DNA from: Platerodrilus igneus
Taxonomy: Eukaryota > Arthropoda > Insecta > Coleoptera > Lycidae
Reading direction: 5' to 3'
Length of the DNA stretch: 64,000 bases
Assembly: GCA_036346225.1 (NCBI GenBank)
Contig: JARFIW010001256.1
Span: 62,001-126,000 of the forward strand
Below, piece after piece: positions 20,591 to 31,270 of the stretch. The translations under genes and the position numbers were made by a program. The notes under the pieces were generated by a model. The model saw only the letters and a program-made list of their open reading frames with translations. It was not told the origin of the DNA and did no database searches. How positions within the stretch are numbered: the stretch's first letter is position 1; each line of letters opens with the position of its first letter.

Positions 20591-21391
20591 ATGATTACAT
20601 ATATTAATTCTAAAACTACTGGGAACGGACTATTAAATACTGTAATTAACAATTTACCATTTGAAGCGCATATTCCGGGTTACAAATTTTGCGGTCCGGG
20701 TACAAAACTAATCGAACGGTTATCTCGGGGAGACAAGGGAATAAACAAGTTAGACGAGGCTTGTAAGGAGCACGATATTGCATACTCCAAAGAAAAGGAT
20801 CTATCTAAACGTCATCAAGCAGATTCGAAGTTAGCTCAGTTAGCTACAGAAAGACTAAATTCTGGTGACTCGTCCTTAGGTGAAAAAGTAGCAGCATTTG
20901 GAGTAGCTACCGCAAAGAAAACTAAAGTAAAACTTGGTGTGGGTGCTTGTGCATCACTGAGAACAAAAAATATCAATAAAATAAGAAAACGGATAAAGAA
21001 ACGTAAAATAAGAAGTACGCTAGGTATTAAAAGTATTGTCAAACAAGCACGTACAGCTTTAAAAAAGACTAAAGGATCTAATATTATGGATGCAATCAAC
21101 ATAGCAATTAAGGCAGCCAATACAGCAAAACAAAAGAAGCATATTAAATCAGCTCGTATTATATCAATTCCTAAAACAGGAGGTTTTCTACCACTAATAC
21201 CACTTTTTGCAGGCCTAAGCGCTCTTGGTACTCTTACTGGAGGTGCAGCTGCTGTTGCAAAAGCAGTTTCAGATACTAAAATAGCTAAGGAACAACTAGC
21301 GGAAAGACAACGTCATAACAAGGCAATGGAGGACATTGCAGTCGGAAACGGCATGTACATCAAACCTTATAAAAAGTTTTGGTCTTTTTAG
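20591..21391 (+). CDS. PLA2-domain / pX-like minor capsid protein (266 aa)
   Basis: The N-terminal half is a parvovirus VP1-type phospholipase A2 domain. The calcium loop YKFCGPGT is at residues 31-38 and the catalytic HD pair at 61-62 in KEHDIAYS. The middle is strongly basic (KKRKIR and KKTK repeats). The C-terminal part has a hydrophobic glycine-rich segment at about residues 197-226 followed by a charged helix and an IKPYKKFWSF end. That tail is like the membrane-active pX/pVI-type minor proteins known in adintoviruses. Such proteins are thought to help the particle breach host membranes. The reading frame continues in phase after the TAG at 21389-21391 into the protease frame. Confidence 0.9.
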   Translation: MITYINSKTTGNGLLNTVINNLPFEAHIPGYKFCGPGTKLIERLSRGDKGINKLDEACKEHDIAYSKEKDLSKRHQADSKLAQLATERLNSGDSSLGEKVAAFGVATAKKTKVKLGVGACASLRTKNINKIRKRIKKRKIRSTLGIKSIVKQARTALKKTKGSNIMDAINIAIKAANTAKQKKHIKSARIISIPKTGGFLPLIPLFAGLSALGTLTGGAAAVAKAVSDTKIAKEQLAERQRHNKAMEDIAVGNGMYIKPYKKFWSF

Positions 21392-21418
21392 CCCTGCAAA
21401 ACCTCAAAGGAACGCAAC

Positions 21419-21784
21419 TTGATTTTACCTAATCGAGCACTAAGCAATGTAGAATTAATAGAGTTTGTTAAGCAATTAGAAGTACCATATTTCCGTGGAG
21501 TGTTCATGAGAAACAATCTTCCCAAGAAAGTTAATTTAAAAGAATGTGGTATAATTAATTTAGATGGAATAGAAGGTTTAGGCACGCATTGGACCTCTTA
21601 CAAAAAGTACGGTAGTAGCGCTATTTACTATGACAGCTACGGAAACCTGCGACCGCCAACAGAGTTGATAAGTTATTTGAATAGCGGGGTTAAATGTAAA
21701 ATTCTTTATAACATTAACCAAGAACAATCGTACGGTACTGTGTTTTGCGGTCATTTATGCTTGCAATTTCTAAGTAGTGCATAG
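21419..21784 (+). pseudogene. Adenain-like cysteine protease, no ATG start
   Basis: The frame encodes an adenovirus-type maturation protease of about 121 aa. Counting from the TTG at 21419, the likely catalytic set is H57 (GTHW), D72 (YYDSYGN), Q103 and C110 (FCGHLC). The seven-residue Q-to-C spacing is as in adenain. The family's usual N-terminal part (LSNVELIEFVK, then YFRGVFM) lies before the first in-frame ATG at 21506. An initiator is therefore missing, and a TTG stands where an ATG would be expected. It follows the PLA2 gene in the same frame, separated only by that gene's TAG and nine codons, so readthrough is an alternative. Confidence 0.8.
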
Positions 21785-21803
21785 AACTGCGTACGAAGTT
21801 GTT

Positions 21804-22556
21804 ATGTCGTACACTTTTACTCTAACGGAGAACACTTCAGTTTTAACAAGCAATTTTAATCCGCCTATAAACTTATATAATGTTTCGGAGTACGTATTAG
21901 GATTAACAAATTTTGAGTCTTATAACACAATTCCAAACATAGAAAAAGGAATAAATAATAAATTTTATTATGGATCTAACGGAGAATTCATAGAAATACC
22001 TGAAGGTGCTTATGAGATTAGAGAAATTAATAAATATCTTCAAAAAGCTTTAGGTGATAAAAGATGGCGTGGTCGTATGGAACAATCACGAAGCGCTAGA
22101 AAAACGCCAGTGTATATAGAAATTACAGCTGACAATAATACACTTAAATGTAGTATTAAATGTAGTCTAGATGTGGATTTTACCAAAAAAGATTCAATTG
22201 GTTCTCTACTTGGTTTCAATCCGCGAAAATTGCTAGCATTTGTCACGCACCAAGCAGACTACGCGATCAACATTTGTAAAGTGAATGCAGTTTTAATCGA
22301 TTGTAATATTGCAAGTGGATCCTATTTAAATAGTAAACCAGCCCATGTAATACACGAATTTTTTCCTCAAGTACCTGCAGGTTTTAAAATTGTCGAGTGC
22401 CCACCTACGATTATATATCTACCAATCAGGTCACGTATAATAAATGAAATAATAGTTAAAGTGTTAGATCAAGATGGAAATTTAGTTAATTTCAGAGGAG
22501 AACTGCTAACTGTAAGGTTGCATTTAAAAAAAATCTGCAATAGCCATGGGTATTAA
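21804..22556 (+). CDS. Penton-like minor capsid protein (250 aa)
   Basis: The intact frame opens at 21777, but the ATG at 21804 (MSYTFTLTENTS) is preferred because it clears the protease stop by 19 bp and gives the typical N-terminus. The protein begins with a strand-rich segment and YVLGLTNFESYNTIPNI. It ends with strands containing IIVKVLDQDGNLVNFRGE and VRLHLKK. This is the single-jelly-roll penton family of Mavericks/adintoviruses, which fills the capsid vertices. It is part of the plus-strand virion block between the protease and the major capsid protein. Confidence 0.85.
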   Translation: MSYTFTLTENTSVLTSNFNPPINLYNVSEYVLGLTNFESYNTIPNIEKGINNKFYYGSNGEFIEIPEGAYEIREINKYLQKALGDKRWRGRMEQSRSARKTPVYIEITADNNTLKCSIKCSLDVDFTKKDSIGSLLGFNPRKLLAFVTHQADYAINICKVNAVLIDCNIASGSYLNSKPAHVIHEFFPQVPAGFKIVECPPTIIYLPIRSRIINEIIVKVLDQDGNLVNFRGELLTVRLHLKKICNSHGY

Positions 22557-22698
22557 GTATAATGCACGCAACATGTCAAGAATTCATATAAATGCTGGAA
22601 ATTTCAAAACAATCGACACTCGATTGATTGTTTCAAGACCGCTAACAACACAAAACCGGCAGTTTCTACAATCGTTAGGACTGCATTTATTTAATTAA
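22546..22698 (+). CDS. Small conserved-position ORF, 50 aa
   Basis: ATG at 22546 overlaps the last 11 bp of the penton gene in another frame and runs to TAA at 22696-22698, eight bases before the capsid ATG. The peptide starts MGIKYNARN, is basic, and ends RQFLQSLGLHLFN. It fills the only gap in an otherwise tightly packed virion gene block. I believe short basic ORFs ending in an FLxSLG-type motif occur at this point in other insect Mavericks, which would make it a small virion or core peptide. That is from memory and unproved. Confidence 0.55.
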   Translation: MGIKYNARNMSRIHINAGNFKTIDTRLIVSRPLTTQNRQFLQSLGLHLFN

Positions 22699-22706
22699 AA
22701 AGTAGA

Positions 22707-23920
22707 ATGAATAGTGAAATACTGAACGTGTGTAAAAAAGTTTATTTCGACAATGCAATTGTTAATATTGAAAAACATACTCATCAACCTTATGCTAACA
22801 CATCTTTAAACAATAATGATGAAATTCGAATCCCTATACAACAACAAGATGTATACACCTTACCATCGAAGAGCATGCTGTACATAGAAGGCAAATTAAT
22901 TAGAACAGATGGAACGCCGTCTCAGACAGCAAAGTTTGTAAATAATGGAATTTTGCTGCTTTTTGATGAAATTAGATATGAGATTGGTGGTATCATTGTA
23001 GATCGTGTTCGGAATCCTGGATTAACGTCTATAATGAAGGGATATGTTTCATATAATAGCAATCAAAGTAAACATTTACAAAACGCTGGGTGGTTTCTTA
23101 TGGATGATTCGCAAATAGTTGATGCCAATGGGAATTTTAATGTTGCAATAAACCTTTCAATGGTTCTCGGATTATGCGAAGATTTTAAAAAAATTATTTT
23201 AAACCTCCGTCATGAGTTAGTTTTACTACGTTCTAGTTTTGATACTAATGCTATAATTAATCCTACACCCGATGAAGAAATAAAAGTTGTTTTAAACAAA
23301 GTTTTATGGAAAATGCCGCATGTAGCCGTTGATGATACTCAACGAATTAATTTAATAGAATGCTTTGCACAAAATCAGGATTTGCATATTCCGTTTAGAG
23401 GATGGGAGTTGCATGAATATCAACTTCTACAAAAACACAACGTCATACATGGAACATTAAAACAACAACACAATTAGAAAAACTAAGATTTGTGATTGTT
23501 GGTTTCCAAACCAACCGAAAAAATAGATACATGAGCAACTACAGTCGTTTTGATCATTGCTATTTAACCAACATGAAACTATATTTAAATTCAGAAATTT
23601 TCCCGTACGATAACTTAAATTTGAGGTTCGAGAATAAACAGACTGCGTTGTTATATGAGATGTATGCTCAGTTTCAGCAATCATACTACGATAAGGAAAA
23701 TGAGCCACTTTTTAATCCTGAAGATTTACGAAGTATTGCACCATTAGTAGTCATAGATTGTTCTAGACAAAACGAAGCGTTAAAATCTGGTACTGTCGAT
23801 ATTAGATTAGAATTTGAAACTAGCAGAAACGTTTTGCCAAATACATCTTGTCATTGCCTTATACTTCATGATAAGATAGTCAAATACAATCCACTCTCAA
23901 ACAGCATAAGAATATTATAA
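22707..23920 (+). pseudogene. Major capsid protein (double jelly-roll type), one frameshift
   Basis: ATG 22707 opens 256 codons with the family's characteristic start (VYFDNAIVNIEKHTHQPYA, then NNNDEIRIPIQQQDVYTLPS) and YEIGGIIVDRVRNPG. The frame leaves the family at about 23460, and a second frame (23492-23920) carries the remainder (NYSRFDHCYLTNMKLYLN, then FEFETSRNV-like end). The total of about 400 codons fits insect Maverick hexon-type proteins. The frames differ by one base step, so a single indel near 23460-23490 breaks it. This protein forms the icosahedral shell. Confidence 0.85.
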
Positions 23921-24007
23921 TTACTTTATTATTATTATTACTGTACCTTTACAAATTATGAAAAAACAATAAATCATTTAGCAATCACAGTCTATTTATT
24001 AATATTT

Positions 24008-24298
24008 TTACATGTATTTACAATATCTTTTACGTGTTTGAATTATTAAGTAATTTAGTAAACAGCCATAAACATTGACAATTTTAAATAAAAGTTTTGT
24101 TATACATTTCTCAAATAAACTAACTGGTATGTTATTAACAAACTGGATTTTTTTAAACAGAACGGTTACTACTACTACTATTTTTTTCTACAATACATTT
24201 ATACTAATATATAGTTCAAACTCGGGCAGATTGAAAGGTATCCTATTTTTAGATACATCCAAAAACGAAAATCGGCGTACTTGTGCAGGTATAAACAT
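24008..24298 (-). pseudogene. Overlooked small ORF downstream of the polymerase, one in-frame stop
   Basis: On the minus strand an ATG at 24298 opens a 96-codon frame that ends with TAA at 24008-24010 and is interrupted only by TAG at 24188-24190. The first part reads MFIPAQVRRFSFLDVSKN and PFNLPEFELY. The second contains NNIPVSLFEKCITKLLF. The frame stays open for 60 codons past the stop in very AT-rich DNA, which argues for recent coding function. The PVSLFEKC segment vaguely recalls the start of SOCS/cullin-box helices, but I cannot assign a family. Confidence 0.35.
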
Positions 24299-24414
24299 AA
24301 CACTGAAGTTTTATAACTAAAAAATATTATATGTTAATCGAGATAAAATAAATTGCATTCTTTATTTGAGCCAGTGGTTGAAGCTTTACAAGTCATTTCT
24401 GTGTGTATAGTTAT

Positions 24415-27400
24415 ACCCCCCAAGATTTAGTATCAGTGGTTAAGGTACTAAGAATTCTTTTATCATCACTTGGATTAAGAACAATTTTGTTTTGTTTAAT
24501 AGTACAGACATCAGGTTTGACTGATCTAATTAAACATTGCTGTTTCTGTACAGTCTATTTATAAAACAAAGATTCTTATAATCATCAAAAGAAATTTGCT
24601 TAATACTTGCTAAGGAAGATCCCTTTGACTTTTTTATTATCCTATCCTGAACTCTGTAAGTGTACACTTTAGATCTAAGTCCTACAAACTCTAGCATGAT
24701 ATCACCATTGTTTTCATCATTCATAATACCAGGAACTTTTTTATTTGATAATGGAATATCATATTTGTTATGAGGGTCGTAATCGGAAGTATCAAATCTA
24801 TGAATATCTTGTTTGATATAAGAGTAAATATCTTCAACGCTAAACTCGTATATCAAACTATCCGTATCTGTGTACAGCAGCTTTGTTTTGTTAGCAAATT
24901 GCGATTTTATATAACTATAGTGAAATTCATATAAATAGGTTTTTGAAATATCTAGAATAGAGAGACCTACATAAATGGGTTTGTTTAAGTAAACCTCTAA
25001 TTTATTCATTTCTATTAAGACTAGATCTTTGTCTAACACAGTGCAACTATGAAAATTAGGCTTCGCTATGTAACTACGAGCTCCAAACCGTCCTTCCCAT
25101 TTGGTCACTAATTTCACATCTTTCCTTTTCCGTACGTTTTCCATCATCTTTCCATAAACCGAATTTATCATATTTTATAAAAGCATATATCGAAACTGTT
25201 TTTTGACTGTTGTCTTAATTTCGTATTCAAATCAATGTATTCTTTTAACTAAGGAGCTTGTTTAAACCGAAGAACCTTATGAATCTTTTCAGTTCTAAAC
25301 CGTAGCTTAAATACATTTTAAATTCTTGTAGTGAATAATATAGTTGAGTTTTGGATATAAAGTTGTAAGTAATTTCTTTAAGTTTGATTTATTAGAATGT
25401 AATGGTGGTATCATATGTTCAGGCGCCAAAGGTAAGTCACTGTGAATTTCATGTAAAGATACTGGATAGTGTAAATCGCATTCAAAAATATATCCTACAT
25501 CAGAATCATCGGGAATATTAAGTATGTCTAAACGTACTATATCTGGACTGGTACCATCTAAAAATTCAAATTCTCCATATGGAAGATATTCAGACATTGC
25601 AGCCCCATTTAATTATTAACATCAAAATACATTAAATATTTAGAATCGAAATTTGGATCATAATCTGCATTCATATATATGTTATTTGCTTTAGCATATC
25701 TATTCGAACATTGAGAAACACCGCCACGAATTCCCCGTTCTAAAAACATTATTTTTTCAATATCAGTAAGCAACTCGAGTTTAACGTTCGTCGTTTTTAA
25801 CATTGCATCTAGAGCTAAACCAGGAGCCGTAAAGTAGTGAAGCGGATCTAACTTATACGTGAACATACAAGTTTTTCTAAAGTTTTCAAATATATCAGTC
25901 AAGAGCAGTACATCTGTTTTTAAATATAGGTCTGAATAGTCCCTAGTGTTTTTATACTAAATGTTTGCCAAACGTGTTTAGCATGATTGTAGTCTTCATC
26001 TGAGATTTCTTCATTGCGCAAACGATTAAAGAATGCTGTTTTACAGGGTAAATCGGTTTCATTGAGCCTATCCCAAGAGTTAATGTAATCATAGGAAATA
26101 TGCCTTTACGCGTAAGTAACTGAAACTCATTATCGGTGTTACAATTTTCCTGGTGATGGATTTTTATTATCATCTAAGTATGAAGCTAATTTTTCGATGC
26201 TAGATGCCATAAACCTGAATGAATCGATAAATCTAAAACTAACTTTCGTACCATTTACATATTTTGTAAAAGATATGTATTTTTCCTTATTTATTGGTAG
26301 AATTCTTACCAAACCTGAAAACCCTAACGCAATTTTTTTAATAATGAAATGCGAATCGTAGCCTGATAAGTTATGAAAAACTACCGGTATCATATAAAAA
26401 TTATGATAATTGATGTTGCAATCTTGATGAGACGCTCCTCGAAATTCACCTGTAAAGTGGCAGTGATCGCGAACTCTAATATCATCTATACTAAAAGGTT
26501 TATTGCAAATGTGACAGTGAAGGGCAAATTTAAATGCTAACTTTTGTTCTTCTGTTAAAGGATTCATAGGTTTTGGGTTACAGAAAATTTTATTAGTCGT
26601 TTCTGAAATCAGTTTCAATTGAGCAACAAACCATTCTATACAATCCTTTCCGCGATACAATTGAAATTTGGAATATTTATTATCATACGAGCATTTCAAA
26701 TAATACGCTACACTAAAGGGTATATGCCTTTGGTAAGGGACTATGTTTAGTATTACCTCCGACTCATTGCATGGTTCTAATATACATTCTAGATCTGCAT
26801 AAACTAGAAATGATACTTTTTCTTGATAGTGGAAATGTTTAAATGTTAGATACTTTTCGGATTCTTCGGGTAATCTTATTGAGCAAGTATTCTGTTTTTC
26901 GCAATAATTCGAATGACGCTTAAGTAATGCTGCTGTACTAAAATTATTTAAACATCTATAACAAAAAAATTTTCTATGTTCATGTGAAGACAACTGTTTT
27001 GCAAATAATTTTGACATATCCTTAATCCAAGTAAAATGAAAGTGATTCTCATTAGCATTTGTCGGACGAGAATATTGTAAGGAATCATTATTTAAAACTA
27101 ACAGATTAATAGGTTCAATTTTTTTAAAACTTTCACTTAAACAAAATGGCAGTATTTTAGTATTTTCTATACAATATAGGTTAATTGCGAGATTGTTAAG
27201 CTTCTCAACTTTTTATGCCTATTAATGCGATTGGAAACTGAATTGAATTGTAGCGTAATACTGTATCAAAATGTGGATAGCTAGATATTCTCTGACTATT
27301 TTGTTTAGCAGGATATAAAGCGGAAATCAAGCTCCAAAGAATGCAATGTTGATCGTTATTTATTACATTTACCACAGCTTTTTTTTATAAAGTCCGGAAC

Positions 27401-28003
27401 CGGTACAAACGTTGAACACCCTCCTTTAAGTGGATCATGATTGTTTATATTTACCTTCAAGTGTAAAACTTCTTGGATTGCCCAACCAGAATCTTTCTCG
27501 CTAAATTTTTCTAATCGCTTCGAAATCTTGTTCAATATGTTCTCCTTATACCACAGCTTGAGATTGGTATTTATATCGATGTGACGATTTGCAGTAGGAA
27601 ACGTTTTCAAATCTACTTCGCCAGTTGTAGGCTTAACAAAGTTAGCGGCAAATATTACATTAACTTTCAACATTGACTTTTTTAAGCAAGCAACAATCTT
27701 GCGTTTAAAACTAGCGAACGCCTTGTCTAAGAACACTAGAGGATCTCTATAATTTAAATTGGTAATAAGTCCCGTAATTATTCGACTTCCAAAACATGAT
27801 TGTACATCATGCCAAATCAAATTTTTTCGAGTATGACCTCTAGAAAGCGTTGCATCAACACCTTTACCACGATATTCCAAAGAGCGTTTCAAGTGCCTCA
27901 ATCGTACAAGGTAGATTTTAAGATGTGCCAAATTAGATTCCAGCCTACTAGGATTTTCTTGATGATTGTCTTCGTATACCTTATTTCTAATAGCAAGCTT
28001 CAA
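24415..28003 (-). pseudogene. Protein-primed family B DNA polymerase, at least five breaks
   Basis: This is the replicative polymerase of Maverick/adintovirus elements, about 1,180 codons. Seen in order on the minus strand: the N-terminal region (28003-27356); a zinc-finger-like C-x2-C...H-x3-C and exonuclease motif I with DLEC (27017-26139); a second Cys/His cluster with [11 protein letters not shown] and exonuclease motif II with NLSGYDSHF; further exonuclease sequence (26173-25952); palm motif A with DVNNLYG (near 25610); motif B with NSVYGK and motif C with YTDTDS (25171-24530). Frame changes lie near 27356, 26160, 25930 and 25605, and a stop lies at 25307. It cannot give an active enzyme as assembled. 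Whether the indels are biological or assembly errors is open. Confidence 0.9.
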
Positions 28004-28416
28004 TATACTAATATTTGCTTTGATAATTAAAATGTGTTTCGTTATTTCATTCCTGATTTAATTAGATTCACGCATTTTACAGTTAATCTCAAAATTGCGC
28101 TACTAGTCTCGGATACGGTTTCAGCATTCATGATTCTATAGAAAATCCAAATACACTACTTAATATACGTATTTTCTCTATTTACTATTTATACAAAATA
28201 TCATCTGACGTAAGCAAAACAACTGCAAAAAGGTTCATTCATCTGAGTTTACGGAAAATGCGTAAGCAAAACAACTGTAAAAGAAAATAGCATACAAATC
28301 AAAATAATTGCATAGCGAATTGCTTTGAATGCAATTGTTAAAAAAAATCGTCTTTATTTACGTTTTTCTTCAAGACGATTTTCAAGCTTGAATCGTGCAT
28401 GCGATCTAAAAAATTG

Positions 28417-28498
28417 CAGAGTTGCCTTCAGTACGTGACTATGACAAACAATTCGCTATGCAAGCATTTCTAATATTTACATACTGAAGGCAACTCTG
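28417..28498. repeat. Hairpin with perfect 17-bp arms
   Basis: CAGAGTTGCCTTCAGTA (28417-28433) is exactly complementary to TACTGAAGGCAACTCTG (28482-28498). The 48-nt loop contains a second small complementarity with upstream GCATAGCGAATTG. It lies in the long non-coding span upstream of the polymerase gene. Confidence 0.75.
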
Positions 28499-28814
28499 AG
28501 CAAAACAACTGCAAAAGGAATTAGCATTAAACATCATTTTTCATTCCGTATGCGTTTACATAAAAAAATGTTTTATACGACTTTTGATTTATTATGTGTA
28601 CAGAAAATACATTATCATTACAGCGCTATTTTTTTATGATTACATATGAAATATTTTTAAATAAAAACAAAGCAAATTTGAAAAAAAAAATGTCTCAGAT
28701 TAAACCGTCTTTGTTTAATAATTTTACACGCACTCATGGTTTTTAAAAAACCCAGTATTAAAAAAACATTCTGCAGTTTTATTATATAACAGTACCTTTA
28801 AAGAATTTTCACAC

Positions 28815-29755
28815 AAATTACCTATATATGCATATAAATTGTGTCAGCGGTAATCTAAAACTTATTTTATAAATATTACTACTTAAAAGATTTATTTGCA
28901 TTGCATTATTTTTAAACGAAAAATTAATCTAAAGAAAAATATCATAATTTACACGCACTCATGGTTTTTTTAAAAACCCGTTATTAAGAAAAAACATTTT
29001 CAAGTACGTTGATAAAACTAAAGAATTTTTCTTATTCAAGCATGATTAGCGTAAACATACACCCGCACAAATTACTATATCCCTGTATATGCATATAAAG
29101 TCAATTTTTGTTAATTTTTTATGGAAAATAAATTATGCTAGCAGTAATATAAAACGAAATTAATCTAATTTAGGTTTTATTATGCGCCTTCTTGCAATTT
29201 CTTTTTCAGTCAATGAATGTAATTCATTATTTCTGCTGAGCAGTACCTATATATGCATATAAATTATGTCAGCGGTAATCTAAACAAAATTAATCTAATT
29301 TAGGTTTTTTATATTATGTGCATTCATTGCAATTTCTTTTTCAGACAATGAATCTAATTCATTATTTCTGCTGAGCAGTACCTTTAAAAAAAATTTCTTA
29401 TAAAATCTTTCTTATAAAATCGCGTAAACACACAATTACCTATATTTGCATATAAATTATGTCAGCGGTAATCTAAACGAAATTAATCTAATTTAGATTT
29501 TTTTATTATGTGCATTCATTGCAATTTCTTTTTCAGACAATGAATCTAATTCATTATTTCTGCTGAGCAGTACCTTTAAAAAAAATTTCTTATACAGCAT
29601 AAAATCGCGTAAACACACAACTACCTATATTTGCATATAAATTATGTCAGCGGTAATCTAAAACGAAATTAATCTAATTTAGGGTTTTATTATGTGCATT
29701 CATTTCAATTTCTTTTTCAGACAATGAAACTAATCCATTATTTCTGCTGAGGTAT
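28815..29755. repeat. Tandem repeat, about 185-bp unit, in the Mav-1 non-coding region
   Basis: CTATATNTGCATATAAATT with TGTCAGCGGTAATCTAAA recurs near 28821, 29247, 29445 and 29630, followed by TTCTTTTTCAGACAATGAA and ATTATTTCTGCTGAGCAGTA. A degenerate copy lies near 29085. Copies alternate with a CGTAAACACACAA motif. The array sits between the polymerase promoter side and the nested mariner, where no gene was found, and could be a replication or packaging region. That is inference. Confidence 0.75.
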
Positions 29756-29870
29756 AATTATATTCGCTTACATACTGTTTTGTTCATTAGAATAGATTAC
29801 AGAGCTGATTTTTTTCAGAAAACGATGCAAATTTTTAATTTTTTTTAACAGATCAGTTTATTATTTAATA

Positions 29871-31182
29871 CAGTATTGCCCGAAATAAACAGTACTGAAA
29901 TTGTAATTGTTTTGTATATTTAAAAAATACATATTATTGACACTTTATTATATGTTCTAAATGTGCACCTCCTCGTTCGAGACAGACTTCATAACGATGT
30001 TCTAAGTTTCTGGTCATGTTATTGAATAAGGGTTGTCTCAGGGCTGCGAAGAAGACTCTAACGGCATCCTTTAATTCATCGATGGTTTGTGGTGCCCGTT
30101 TGAAAACGGAATTTTTAGCCATGCCCCAAATGTATGCGTCTGGAGGTGTGAGGTCTGGAGAATGTGAAGGATAAGGAAGTCAGTAAATCGTGATATGAAT
30201 TTGCTTGGAAAATGTTCTTGAAGAAATTGACGAATTGCGGCAGCAGTATGGCAAGTTGCCCCGTCCTGATGAAAAAATTGGTTTCGAAATGCCAAGTTAC
30301 GTGCACGACAGAATTGACGTAGATCAGGGATAAATCGTGTTAAAATTTGTCTGTACCTCTGTTAATTAAGTGTGACTTGCCTACCATTCTCTTCGATAAA
30401 GTACGGACCAATGATTCCGTGTCCGGAAACAGCACACCAGACACTCACTTTTCACTATGTAAAGGAACCTCTTGAACCTCATCGGGTCTGGCAAAGCCCA
30501 GAAATCGATTTGTGCGACGATTCACATAGCCTGACAAGTGAAAATGTGCTTCGTCTGAAAACCAAACATTTTCAAAAATTCAGGATTTTCATACTGTAAC
30601 GCGAGAATTCTGGCGCAATATTCCACTCTACTGCGATAATCCCGAGGATGTAGTTGTTGATGTACCTGAATCACATACGAAAATGTACCCAGCTCCTTCA
30701 GGATTCTTTGAAAGAAAGTTCTTTTTAAATCAAGTTGTAACGCTGTCCTTGCCTGGCTGACTTTCGGATTTTCTAAGATTTGCTCAAAAACACGTTCATG
30801 GTTATTGTTGTTGTTAACTGTCCTGGGACGCCCCGAGTTTCCTTTTCGTTGGCACAATACACTACCTGTATTTCTAAACTTTTCAATAACCTTCAAAATT
30901 ACAGCATTACTTGGAGAACGTTTATTAAACCTTTGTGTGAATTGATCAGACACGTATAGCAAACTTGCACCATTATGTCGGCCGATTCCGTATGAACAAA
31001 AATAATGCTCTACCAGAAACACTTTCTCCTCTGTACTTAACACCATTTTTATCAATTAGGCCCTACTAATTACTTGTTTGAAGTTTACTTGACAGGTCTA
31101 TACTAGCTAACTTGAGTGTGACAGCGCACGCATAAAAACACCGCCAACTTACTTTCAGTACTGTTTATTTCGGGCAATACTG
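29871..31182 (-). mobile_element. Mariner-family transposon nested in Mav-1
   Basis: Perfect 30-bp inverted repeats at 29871-29900 and 31153-31182 begin CAGTATTGCCCGAAATAAAC. TA target duplications lie at 29869-29870 and 31183-31184. The 1312-bp length is normal for mariners. It inserted after Mav-1 did. Its transposase is on the minus strand. Confidence 0.95.
29934..31055 (-). pseudogene. Mariner transposase, frameshifted
   Basis: The first frame (31055-30522) holds two helix-turn-helix regions (starting with TEEKVFLVEHYF and a later SNAVILKVIEKF) and the linker GRPRTV. The catalytic half lies in other frames: HQDGATCHTA, carrying the second catalytic aspartate, is in 30295-30071. The C-terminus (AKNSVFKRAPQTIDELKDAV) is in 30122-29934. 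At least three frame changes make it inactive as read, while the TIRs stay perfect, so it may still be mobilised in trans. Confidence 0.85.
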
Positions 31183-31270
31183 TATAAATACTTCACGTAG
31201 ATTTTACCAACAGTATTCAATCAGATCTCTTGTATAATTATTAGTTACTATTACTAGCAACTTTTAAAAA

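Noticed and set aside
20836..21120. Minus-strand hydrophobic ORF inside the PLA2 gene
   Set aside because: Shadow of the lysine-rich coding strand, whose complement gives leucine/phenylalanine codons.
28200..29760. CRISPR-like array of spaced repeats
   Set aside because: Units are about 185 bp, AT-rich and eukaryotic-element internal. They have no short direct repeats with unique spacers and no cas genes.
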